Assembly (NCBI GenBank): GCA_017514645.1
Contig: JAFWJP010000030.1
Coordinates: forward strand, 1-7,052
DNA length: 7,052 bases
DNA from: Solobacterium sp.
GTDB lineage: Bacteria > Bacillota_I > Bacilli_A > Erysipelotrichales > Erysipelotrichaceae
Reading direction: 5' to 3'
Position 1 is the stretch's first letter; every line of letters starts with the position of its first letter. Both the position numbers and the translations under genes were made by a program. The notes under the pieces were generated by a model. It did not search any database and was not told the DNA's origin. It was given only the letters and a program-made list of their open reading frames with translations. Positions 1-5,810 of the stretch are shown here, piece by piece.

Positions 1-1
1 C

Positions 2-634
2 CTGCGCCTGGGACTGAACAAAGCCGAGATTCCGACGGAAGACGGCAAGACCAAGCTGCAGACGCTGATCGAGCAGGACAAGGAAGCCGTACTGGATGTA
101 CTGGACCGAATCGCGGACAGCGTCATTGAAATGAACCGGGAGATCTTTACGGAAACCGGTGTGGAAGGCCTGTACTTCAGCGTGAACAACCAGGCGCACC
201 ATGTAGCGGATGAACAGTACCGGGAAGTCTGCACACCGTCCGAAAAGAAGGTGATCGCGGACGCGAACAAGTACAGCAGGATCAATATGCTGCACATCTG
301 CGGCTATGATGGTCTGGCCAACAACCTGGAACTGTATACGGATTACGATATTCCGATCATCAACTGGGCAGTCCACGCGGAAGGCGTACCGCTGTCCGTA
401 GGCAAGAAACTGTTCGGCGGAAAGCCGGTCTGCGGCGGATTCGCCCAGGCAACGACCATCTACAAGGGTACGGAGAGCGAAGTCGAGAAGGAGACGTTCG
501 AATACCTGAAGGATGCCGGTACGGTGGGTGTCATGATCGGTGCGGACTGCACGGTACCGACGGACATCGATGACGACCGTCTGAACTGGGTGCGCAGAGC
601 CTGCGTCCGGTTCGCGCAGTTGGCGGAAAAATAA
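2..634 (+). CDS. Uroporphyrinogen decarboxylase (URO-D) family protein, 5' partial
   Basis: This is the C-terminal 210 residues of a protein whose start lies before the window; the frame is open from base 2 to the TAA at 632-634. Family members are about 340 residues, so roughly the first third is missing. The segment NWAVHAEGVPLSVGKKLFGG and the late IGADCTVP are typical of the URO-D superfamily branch that includes MtaA/MtbA/CmuA-like methyltransferases. A His-x-Cys pair in HICG (codons at 293-301) and a Cys in GADC (548-550) match the spacing order of the HxC...C zinc ligands of corrinoid-dependent methyltransferases. That makes a methyl-transfer role at least as likely as haem synthesis. 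No corrinoid protein or haem gene lies nearby to decide it. The protein has no membrane segments and should be cytoplasmic. A terminator follows directly, so this is the last gene of its unit. Family call is firm; substrate is unknown. Confidence 0.85.
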   Translation: MRLGLNKAEIPTEDGKTKLQTLIEQDKEAVLDVLDRIADSVIEMNREIFTETGVEGLYFSVNNQAHHVADEQYREVCTPSEKKVIADANKYSRINMLHICGYDGLANNLELYTDYDIPIINWAVHAEGVPLSVGKKLFGGKPVCGGFAQATTIYKGTESEVEKETFEYLKDAGTVGVMIGADCTVPTDIDDDRLNWVRRACVRFAQLAEK

Positions 635-645
635 GGAAAAACCGG

Positions 646-675
646 AAAGCCTGCTGTGAAAACAGCGGGCTTTTT
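646..675 (+). terminator. Rho-independent terminator after the URO-D family gene
   Basis: A 12-bp stem (AAAGCCTGCTGT at 646-657 with ACAGCGGGCTTT at 662-673, one T-G wobble) closes a GAAA tetraloop and ends in a run of T. It starts 11 nt after the stop codon. Confidence 0.92.
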
Positions 676-706
676 CTGTCCTCCGGGTACAGCAGGGGAA
701 GGGTCA

Positions 707-715
707 TGCTATAAT
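707..715 (+). promoter_or_regulatory. Extended -10 promoter for the TagO/WecA-type gene
   Basis: TGC followed by TATAAT (710-715) is a perfect extended -10 element. I see no good -35 at the usual distance, which is acceptable for extended -10 promoters. Transcription would begin around 721-723, where the start codon (723) lies, so the message would be leaderless or nearly so. Confidence 0.6.
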
Positions 716-722
716 AGGCAGT

Positions 723-1838
723 ATGAATCTGGTTCTTGGGGCACTGCCGTATTTCGGCCTGCCGTTACTGATATCTTTGATCCTGGTGCCGGTGTGCAAG
801 TTCATCGGTTTCAAGCTCGGCATCTATGCCGAGGAGAACGCGCGTACGGTGCATCACGGGCATATTGTGCGCATCGGCGGTACAGCGATCTACATTGCCT
901 TTATGCTGGCACTGACGCTGCTGTGGCGGGCGGACGATACAATCAACGGGATCGTGCTGGGCGGTACGATCATCTTCCTGGGCGGTCTGCTGGATGATAT
1001 CTATGATCTTTCTCCGAAGCTCAAGCTGCTGTTCCAGGTATCCGCGACGCTTGTAGCGATGATCGTGGGCAAACTGTATCTGACGGAGATCCATGCGTTC
1101 TCCCTGGTGCTGGACAGTACGGTGTTCAACTGGGCGATCTCGTTCTTCTGGATCGTGGGCATTACCAACGCGATCAATCTGATCGATGGTCTGGACGGTC
1201 TGAGTTCCGGGATCTGTACGATCGTGACACTGACGATCGGCCTGATCGGTTTCTTCATGGGCAGACGGGACATCTGCATTCTGACGCTGTGCCTGAGCGG
1301 GGCGATCCTGGGCTTTCTGCCCTATAATTTCCATCCGGCATCGATCTTCGTGGGTGACTGCGGGGCGCAGTTCATGGGCTTTACGATTGCCTGTATTTCC
1401 CTGCTGGGATTCAAGACGACTGCGCTGATCACGCTGGGTCTTCCGATCCTGGTGCTCTTCATCCCCATCAGCGATACACTGATCGCCATTGTGCGCCGGA
1501 AACTCAAGGGACAGGGCATCATGGAAGCGGACCGGGGACATCTGCACCATATTCTGATGTTCAAACTGAAGCTGGGTCACCGGAAAACAGTCCTGATCCT
1601 CTATCTGGTATCGGCTCTGTTCGGTCTGGCCTCCATTCTGGCCTATTTCTATCCTGCACCGGGTCTGATCGTGGTACTGGTTCTGCTGGTGATGGCGGAT
1701 ATCTTCATTGAATACACCGGGATGGTCAATCCGAAGTACCATCCGCTGCTGAGCATATCCAACCGGATCTTCGGTCATCCCGTCATGAAGGACGGAGAAG
1801 ATCCCGTGGACAGTGCCGCAAAGGAGGAACACGCATGA
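723..1838 (+). CDS. Undecaprenyl-phosphate N-acetylglucosaminyl-1-phosphate transferase (TagO/WecA/MraY superfamily)
   Basis: This 371-residue polytopic membrane enzyme belongs to the polyprenyl-phosphate HexNAc-1-phosphate transferases, which start wall teichoic acid or other cell-surface glycan synthesis by moving a sugar-1-phosphate from a UDP-sugar to undecaprenyl phosphate. The signature order is intact: GGLLDDIYDL with Asp91-Asp92, NAINLIDGLDGLSSG (about 149-163), FVGDCGAQ (209-216, Asp212; the family usually has GDSGS) and DRGHLHH (270-276). About ten hydrophobic segments are visible, then a soluble acidic tail from about residue 335. The ATG at 723 is chosen because the first membrane helix begins there as in homologues; only a weak AGG (716-718) precedes it. 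The stop overlaps the next start by 4 nt (ATGA), implying translational coupling to an MBL-fold hydrolase. No other glycan gene is present, so TagO versus WecA or another sugar specificity is undecided. Confidence 0.92.
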   Translation: MNLVLGALPYFGLPLLISLILVPVCKFIGFKLGIYAEENARTVHHGHIVRIGGTAIYIAFMLALTLLWRADDTINGIVLGGTIIFLGGLLDDIYDLSPKLKLLFQVSATLVAMIVGKLYLTEIHAFSLVLDSTVFNWAISFFWIVGITNAINLIDGLDGLSSGICTIVTLTIGLIGFFMGRRDICILTLCLSGAILGFLPYNFHPASIFVGDCGAQFMGFTIACISLLGFKTTALITLGLPILVLFIPISDTLIAIVRRKLKGQGIMEADRGHLHHILMFKLKLGHRKTVLILYLVSALFGLASILAYFYPAPGLIVVLVLLVMADIFIEYTGMVNPKYHPLLSISNRIFGHPVMKDGEDPVDSAAKEEHA

Positions 1839-2629
1839 TGTTTCATCATACCGTACTGACGCCGCATCTCACACGCATTGAAGTGCCGGGTGATGTCTAT
1901 GTGTATCTGGTGCACGGGGCAGAGCGGGCGCTTCTGATCGATACAGGACTCGGCAGGGGAAGTCTGAAGGCCTATGCAGAGACGCTGTGCGATCTGCCGT
2001 ATACCGTCATCCTGACGCATGGGCATGTGGATCATGCGGGCGGTGCCGGGGAATTCAGCGAAGTGCGTCTGCACCCGGCAGACCGTGACATTGCCCTGAT
2101 ACAGACGAAGAAGGATGTACGCGCCGGGTATCTCGGCAGCGATGAAGATCTGATCGATCCGCCTGCGGATGATGTGTTCCGGACGCTGATGCCGGGCATG
2201 GTATTTGATCTCGGCGAAGAGCGGGCAAGGATCTTTGCCCTGGCCGGACATACACCGGGATCCGTGGCAGTCCTTCTGGAGGACGAGCGGATCATGATCA
2301 CCGGCGATGCCTTGAATTCGGCGGCCTATCTGCAGCTGGATCACAGTCTGCCGCTGTCGGAATACCGTGAAAACCTGATCGCGTTCCGCGAAGAGACGGA
2401 AGGTCTCTTCGATACGCTGCTGTACTCCCATCCGCATAACAAGGGCGGAAAGGAGATCGTTGACCAGATGATCGGACTCTGTGAAGAGATCGTTACCGGA
2501 ATCACCGTCGGAACCAGGCGTCCTGACGTCATCGGCCCCAATACATACGAAGCGTATCCGTCCGGTCCTGACCAGATGCGCCTGGACGGGATATCTGCCA
2601 ACCTGATGTACAACCCAGACAATCTTTGA
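1835..2629 (+). CDS. MBL-fold metallo-hydrolase, first of two paralogues
   Basis: This 264-residue soluble protein has a metallo-beta-lactamase fold. The metal-binding signature THGHVDHAGG is at 61-70 (His62, His64, Asp66, His67). The later ligands are AGHTPGS (His139), ITGDALN (Asp158) and a terminal YSHPHN (His199 or His201). All ligands of a binuclear hydrolase are therefore present. The closest visible relative is the second MBL protein of this window (5862-6773), with shared blocks ERAxLID, GSLKA and VILTHGHxDH. A strong site AAGGAGG (1821-1827) sits 7 nt before the ATG, which overlaps the stop of the glycosyl-phosphate transferase gene by 4 nt. A second ATG directly follows, so the start could be one codon later. 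No signal peptide is seen, so it should act in the cytoplasm. The substrate is unknown; this fold covers thioesterases, phosphodiesterases, lactonases and others. Confidence 0.9.
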   Translation: MMFHHTVLTPHLTRIEVPGDVYVYLVHGAERALLIDTGLGRGSLKAYAETLCDLPYTVILTHGHVDHAGGAGEFSEVRLHPADRDIALIQTKKDVRAGYLGSDEDLIDPPADDVFRTLMPGMVFDLGEERARIFALAGHTPGSVAVLLEDERIMITGDALNSAAYLQLDHSLPLSEYRENLIAFREETEGLFDTLLYSHPHNKGGKEIVDQMIGLCEEIVTGITVGTRRPDVIGPNTYEAYPSGPDQMRLDGISANLMYNPDNL

Positions 2630-2652
2630 TCCGGTTCTGCCGGATCTTTATC
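2628..2652 (+). terminator. Probable terminator after the first MBL gene
   Basis: A 7-bp perfect stem (GATCCGG at 2628-2634, CCGGATC at 2640-2646) with loop TTCTG overlaps the stop codon and is followed by TTTATC. The T run is short and broken, so termination may be incomplete and some read-through into the sigma gene is possible. Confidence 0.6.
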
Positions 2653-2700
2653 ATTTCCCGGGAAGTATCCCGTCTGTATGAATGAAAGGAACAGAAGTAC

Positions 2701-3261
2701 ATGGAAGACAGGGAGATCGTAAACCTGTATCTCGACCGGAATGAAGAGGCGATCGTACAGACCGAACAGAAGTACGGTGCCTACTGCCGTACGGTCGCGC
2801 AGCATATCCTGAACAACATCGAGGATGTCCGGGAATGCCTGAACGATACATGGCTGAAACTGTGGAACAGCATTCCGCCGGTGATCCCGGCCTCTTTGAA
2901 GTTCTACGCCGCCCGGATCACCCGCAATACCGCCTTTGACCGCTATGAAGCCGATCATACACAGAAGCGGGGGAACGGTGAGATCCCGGTGATCCTGGAT
3001 GAACTGGCTGAGTGCATTCCGTCCTCGTATTCCGTAGAGGAGACGGTAGCGGAACACGAACTGCGCCGGCTGATCAACGTCTTCCTGAAATCGGAGAAGG
3101 AACGGGAACGGAATCTGTTCATCCGGCGCTATTTCTGGTCGGAGAGCGTAGAGGAGATCGGAAAGCGCTACGGCATGAAGAACGATGCAGTATCCGCGAG
3201 TCTCTACCGCATGCGCGGAAGACTGCGCAGCTATCTGGAAGGTGAGGGATATACGGTATGA
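2701..3261 (+). CDS. ECF-type RNA polymerase sigma factor
   Basis: This 186-residue protein has the two-domain build of extracytoplasmic-function sigma factors. Region 2 spans about residues 7-80, including VRECLNDTWLKLWNSIPP (residues 43-60) and the region-2.4-like FYAARITRNTAFDRYEA. Region 4 spans about 125-180, with the helix-turn-helix VEEIGKRYGMKNDAVSASLYRMRGRLRSYL broken here only by the length rule: its core is EIGKRYGMKNDAV then SLYRMRGRLR. There is no region 1.1 or 3. AAAGGA (2685-2690) lies 10 nt before the ATG. The stop overlaps the serpin gene by 4 nt, the usual layout for an ECF factor and its membrane-bound anti-sigma partner. It would direct RNA polymerase to a small regulon when released; autoregulation is usual in such pairs, but I find no convincing ECF-type promoter in the short upstream gap. 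Family call is strong; the regulon is unknown. Confidence 0.9.
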   Translation: MEDREIVNLYLDRNEEAIVQTEQKYGAYCRTVAQHILNNIEDVRECLNDTWLKLWNSIPPVIPASLKFYAARITRNTAFDRYEADHTQKRGNGEIPVILDELAECIPSSYSVEETVAEHELRRLINVFLKSEKERERNLFIRRYFWSESVEEIGKRYGMKNDAVSASLYRMRGRLRSYLEGEGYTV

Positions 3262-4658
3262 AGAAGGAAGATCTGTACCGGGCAATGGACGGTATTGAAG
3301 ACAATATGCTGGAGGAAGCGGAACGGACACCGGTGATGCACGGAGCGATGTACCGGAGGATCCTTACAGGCGTCGGTGTGATGGCGGCTGTACTGCTGAT
3401 GGTCATGAACCTGCCGTTCAGGGGAGCCGGAAGCGCTGCGCCGGACGGGGCGCAGGAAGAAGCGGCCGTGGAGGCGTCTGACGCGGTCACCGAGGATGCG
3501 GGAGAGAGTGAAATGAAGTATGAGACCGAGTACAATACGCCGGCAGAAGCCAGGGAATACAGCACGGATGAATCGTTCTACGCGAAGACGCTGTTCCTGA
3601 TCGACAGTCCGTATGAGAACCGGCTGATCTCGCCGCTGAACCTGTACAATGCCTTCTCGCTGCTGGCGGAATGCACCGCCGGAGAGACACGTCAGGAGAT
3701 CCTGGATACTCTGGGTGTACCGAGCGTAGAGGAGCTTCGGATACAGAACGCGGAGCGCTATGCGGCAAACAACGTACAGCAGGAAGAACTGACCTCGCAG
3801 ACGGCGAACTCGGTCTGGCTCTCGGACGCGTATACGTACAACGATGAAGCGCTGGACAGTCTGCGGAACTATTACCATGCGGATGTTACGACCGGTACGA
3901 TGGGCAGCGGTCAGATGGATGGTGCACTGCAGTCCTGGCTGAACGAACATACCGGTGATCTGCTGCAGGAGAGCGTGAGCCGGGTGAAGCTGCCGCCGGA
4001 GACGGTACTGTCCCTGGCCAGCGCACTGTACTACAAAGCGTCCTGGACGGAACTGTTCCAGGAAGAACTGACGACAGATGTCTTCCATGCGCCGGGCGGG
4101 GATGAACAGATCACCTATCTTGCCAGGACGGATGACGGGGGCACACTGTACAGCAGCGATGTGTTCACCGCGGTCTGCCTGCCGCTTTCCGGCGGCGGAG
4201 ATGTCTGGGTGTACCTGCCGGAAGAAGGATACAGTACTGCGGATGTTCTGCACAGCCAGGACGCACTGCGCCTGGTGAACGGTGAAACAGCGTGTGAAAC
4301 AGAGACCGGTGATCTGCATATCCGCATTCCGGAATTCGATGTGACCTGTGATACATCTCTGCTCGATGCGCTGCCGGTACTGGGGATCACGCATGTACTG
4401 GAAACAGGTGCGGACTTCACCCCGATCACGGATGAATCCCTGGTGCTCTCAAGCATCCAGCACGCAGCCAGGTTCATGGCCGAGGAAGAAGGCGTAACCG
4501 GGGCTGCGTATACGGTCATGGTGTTTGAAACGGCTGTGCAGGATCCTGAGGAGCACAAGGATCTGTACTTCACGGCAGACCGTCCGTTCGTCTTCTTCGT
4601 GACGGGCAGTGACGGATCGCTGCTGTTTGCCGGAACGGTAAATGAACCGGTACAATAG
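3258..4658 (+). CDS. Membrane-anchored serpin, putative anti-sigma/sensor partner of the ECF sigma factor
   Basis: This 466-residue protein has three parts. Residues 1-34 are a short charged cytoplasmic head (MKKEDLYRAMDGIEDNMLEE...). Residues about 35-53 form one hydrophobic helix, with Arg33-Arg34 on the inner side and no lipobox or clear cleavage site. After an acidic, Ala-rich linker (about 56-105) comes a full serpin domain to the C-terminus. Serpin landmarks are ISPLNLYNAFSLL (Ser125-Pro126), NSVWLSDAYTYN, LQSWLNEHTGDLL, LASALYYKASW (Ser255 where the family usually has Asn), the hinge EEEGVTGAAYT (409-419, Gly412 = P15), the reactive loop to about 435, and DRPFVFFV (441-448). The start overlaps the sigma gene stop (ATGA) and GGTGAGG (3241-3247) precedes it. 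The layout suggests a transmembrane regulator whose serpin senses or traps extracellular proteases. The head resembles, from memory, the N-termini of other ECF-linked clostridial membrane proteins; it has no zinc-binding anti-sigma motif. The serpin fold is secure; the anti-sigma role is inferred. Confidence 0.88.
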   Translation: MKKEDLYRAMDGIEDNMLEEAERTPVMHGAMYRRILTGVGVMAAVLLMVMNLPFRGAGSAAPDGAQEEAAVEASDAVTEDAGESEMKYETEYNTPAEAREYSTDESFYAKTLFLIDSPYENRLISPLNLYNAFSLLAECTAGETRQEILDTLGVPSVEELRIQNAERYAANNVQQEELTSQTANSVWLSDAYTYNDEALDSLRNYYHADVTTGTMGSGQMDGALQSWLNEHTGDLLQESVSRVKLPPETVLSLASALYYKASWTELFQEELTTDVFHAPGGDEQITYLARTDDGGTLYSSDVFTAVCLPLSGGGDVWVYLPEEGYSTADVLHSQDALRLVNGETACETETGDLHIRIPEFDVTCDTSLLDALPVLGITHVLETGADFTPITDESLVLSSIQHAARFMAEEEGVTGAAYTVMVFETAVQDPEEHKDLYFTADRPFVFFVTGSDGSLLFAGTVNEPVQ

Positions 4659-4667
4659 ATTCACACA

Positions 4668-4693
4668 GGTATCCCGTAAGGGATGCCTTTTTT
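4668..4693 (+). terminator. Rho-independent terminator after the sigma-serpin unit
   Basis: GGTATCCC (4668-4675) pairs with GGGATGCC (4680-4687) around a GTAA loop and runs into six T. It starts 9 nt after the serpin stop codon. Confidence 0.92.
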
Positions 4694-4752
4694 GATTGCA
4701 GTCAAAAAGCTGTTGACATTCCTGAATCACGGACGTATTCTTTGATTGTAGT
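4691..4752 (+). repeat. Direct repeat TTTGATTGyAGT, two copies 50 bp apart
   Basis: TTTGATTGCAGT (4691-4702) and TTTGATTGTAGT (4741-4752) differ at one of 12 positions and are exactly 50 bp apart. They flank the -35/-10 region of the DUF3793 promoter. The first copy overlaps the T run of the preceding terminator; the second joins the operator palindrome. They may be coincidental or a regulator's binding sites. Confidence 0.45.
4713..4741 (+). promoter_or_regulatory. Sigma-70/SigA-type promoter for the DUF3793-flavodoxin unit
   Basis: A perfect -35 TTGACA (4713-4718) is followed after 17 bp by TATTCT (4736-4741), which matches the -10 consensus at four of six positions. Transcription would begin near 4748, just before the palindromic operator. 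Confidence 0.8.
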
Positions 4753-4771
4753 TAGTTTGCATAAACTAACT
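4750..4771 (+). promoter_or_regulatory. Palindromic operator downstream of the DUF3793 promoter
   Basis: AGTTAGTTT (4750-4758) and AAACTAACT (4763-4771) form a perfect 9-bp inverted repeat around GCAT. It begins about 2 nt past the predicted transcription start, a classic repressor-blocking position. The TTAG...CTAA arms recall operators of the DtxR/IdeR metal-dependent repressor family, although the spacing differs by one base from the classical DtxR site. With a flavodoxin downstream, an iron-responsive repressor is the leading guess. The same bases could also form an RNA hairpin at the 5' end of the message; no T run follows, so it is not a terminator. Confidence 0.7.
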
Positions 4772-4781
4772 TCGGTGATGT

Positions 4782-5342
4782 ATGCAGGCTGATACGATCG
4801 TGATCCATTGTGCGCCGACCCTGGCGGGAATGAAGACAGCAGCGCTGTTCAGTGCCCCGTTTGCGTCTGCAGAAACCCTGAAGGAGGAGATCCGTTCCTT
4901 CAACCGGATGTTCCGGGACAAGGGCATCCGCTGGATGATCCTGGGCTATACGCTGCACAGGGCGCTGATCTACGTCTATCGTCCGAAGCGTTGGTCACGT
5001 GATCTTCAGCAGGTCTGTACTGCAGAACTCCTGGAGGAGTACGGCTATGATCCGCTGGATCCGGGTATGTGTCTGGCAAAACTGGCAGGAAAAATGAGAT
5101 CCATCCGTGAAGGAAATGATTTCCCGCATGAGATCGGGTGCTTTCTTGGGTATCCCCCGGAAGATGTCCGCTGTTTTATCCGCAGGGATCGTCCATGTCT
5201 CTTCCAGGGACTCTGGCAGGTCTACAGCGATGTGGAAACGGCGAAGGAGACATTCCGGCGCTATCGTCTGTGTACAGCATGTTATCTGAAGCATCTGCAG
5301 GCCGGAAGATCCCTCTACGACCTCGTAGTCGCGGAAGTATGA
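4782..5342 (+). CDS. DUF3793 family protein
   Basis: This 186-residue cytoplasmic protein belongs to DUF3793, a family of unknown biochemical function found mainly in Clostridia and relatives. Characteristic blocks are the N-terminal HCAPTLAG (9-16), FPHEIGCFLGYPPEDV (114-129), and LFQGLWQVYSDVETAKETF (140-158) followed by YRLCTAC (161-167). It is cysteine-rich: eight Cys, at positions 10, 79, 97, 120, 131, 139, 164 and 167, including one C-x2-C pair. That would suit a metal or redox role, but nothing proves one. The start is fixed because an in-frame TGA (4776-4778) lies just upstream and family members begin close to the HCAPT motif. The ribosome site is the uncommon GGTGAT (4774-4779), which pairs with the 5' part of the anti-SD sequence. 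It is co-transcribed with flavodoxin 15 nt downstream, a partnership I recall from other Firmicutes, and controlled by the palindrome at 4750-4771. Confidence 0.88.
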   Translation: MQADTIVIHCAPTLAGMKTAALFSAPFASAETLKEEIRSFNRMFRDKGIRWMILGYTLHRALIYVYRPKRWSRDLQQVCTAELLEEYGYDPLDPGMCLAKLAGKMRSIREGNDFPHEIGCFLGYPPEDVRCFIRRDRPCLFQGLWQVYSDVETAKETFRRYRLCTACYLKHLQAGRSLYDLVVAEV

Positions 5343-5357
5343 AACAGGAGGAATGGT

Positions 5358-5780
5358 ATGAGTAAAGTTGCAGTTGTTTATTACAGTGGTACAGGAAATA
5401 CCGAGAAGATGGCGCAGGCGGTTGCGGCCGGTGCGGAAGGCGCCGGCGCGGAAGTCACAACGCTGACCTGTGATGCCTTTGCCGGAACCGATGTCACAAA
5501 CTATGACGCGGTTGCGTTCGGCTGTCCGGCCATGGGCGCAGAAGTACTGGAAGAGACCACGTTTGAACCGATGTTCACGGAAGCGGAAGGACTGCTGTCC
5601 GGCAAGAAGGTTGCGATCTTCGGCTCCTACGGCTGGGGTGACGGTCAGTGGATGAGAGACTGGCAGGACCGCTGTATTGCGGACGGCATTACATTGGTGG
5701 ATGATGGACTCATCGCCAACAATGAACCGGATGACGAAGCGCTGGCAGCCTGCGAAGCACTGGGCGCAAAGCTGGCATAA
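5358..5780 (+). CDS. Short-chain flavodoxin
   Basis: This 140-residue FMN-binding electron carrier can replace ferredoxin, commonly when iron is scarce. The phosphate-binding loop is SGTGNTEKM (10-18). The two FMN-stacking loops are GCPAMGAEVLEE (55-66, Met59) and FGSYGWGDGQWMRDW (88-102, Trp93), matching the Met and Trp that flank the isoalloxazine ring in clostridial flavodoxin. It has the length of the short-chain class, without the long-chain insertion. A strong AGGAGG (5346-5351) lies 6 nt before the ATG. It follows the DUF3793 gene by 15 nt and ends at a strong terminator, so both share one message and presumably the same palindromic operator. Function is well supported; the redox partner is not visible here. 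Confidence 0.95.
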   Translation: MSKVAVVYYSGTGNTEKMAQAVAAGAEGAGAEVTTLTCDAFAGTDVTNYDAVAFGCPAMGAEVLEETTFEPMFTEAEGLLSGKKVAIFGSYGWGDGQWMRDWQDRCIADGITLVDDGLIANNEPDDEALAACEALGAKLA

Positions 5781-5786
5781 ATACAG

Positions 5787-5810
5787 AGGCGGAGAACATC
5801 CGCCTTTTTT
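5787..5810 (+). terminator. Rho-independent terminator after flavodoxin
   Basis: AGGCGGA (5787-5793) pairs perfectly with TCCGCCT (5799-5805) around GAACA, followed by a T run to 5810. The end of the T run overlaps the -35 of the next promoter. Confidence 0.93.

Noticed and set aside
656..997. A + frame overlapping the first terminator and the start of the TagO/WecA-type gene
   Set aside because: It begins inside the terminator hairpin, lacks a ribosome site and is out of frame with the motif-bearing gene.
765..1832. A long open frame on the minus strand opposite the TagO/WecA-type gene, about 355 codons
   Set aside because: It mirrors the codon pattern of the + gene, is unusually rich in Gln, His, Arg and Asp, has no recognisable domain, and ends in step with the + gene. 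The + frame has all family motifs.
2655..2682. Palindrome TTCCCGGGAA, the inverted pair GGGA/TCCC and a TATGAA hexamer upstream of the sigma gene, considered as a promoter or operator
   Set aside because: No -35 fits TATGAA (TTTCCC at 17 bp is poor), and no GGAAC-like -35 with a CGTC-like -10 sits at ECF spacing. The short palindrome is just a CCCGGG core and could be chance, so no promoter is claimed.
3258..3425. The hydrophobic segment of the serpin protein as a cleavable signal peptide or lipoprotein signal
   Set aside because: The N-terminal part before it is 34 residues and acidic rather than short and basic, there is no Cys lipobox, and no clear Ala-x-Ala site follows directly. A membrane anchor fits better.
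2341..4394. Two long minus-strand frames (about 2341-3330 and 3231-4394) opposite the sigma and serpin genes
   Set aside because: They span a terminator, several genes and intergenic DNA on the other strand, match no family, and are explained by GC-rich codon bias of the real + genes.
4689..4708. Inverted repeat TTTTTGA/TCAAAAA after the serpin terminator, considered as a second terminator or operator
   Set aside because: The stem is A/T-rich and weak, uses the T run of the strong terminator before it and has no T run of its own on the + strand. It may serve weakly as a reverse-strand element, but support is thin.
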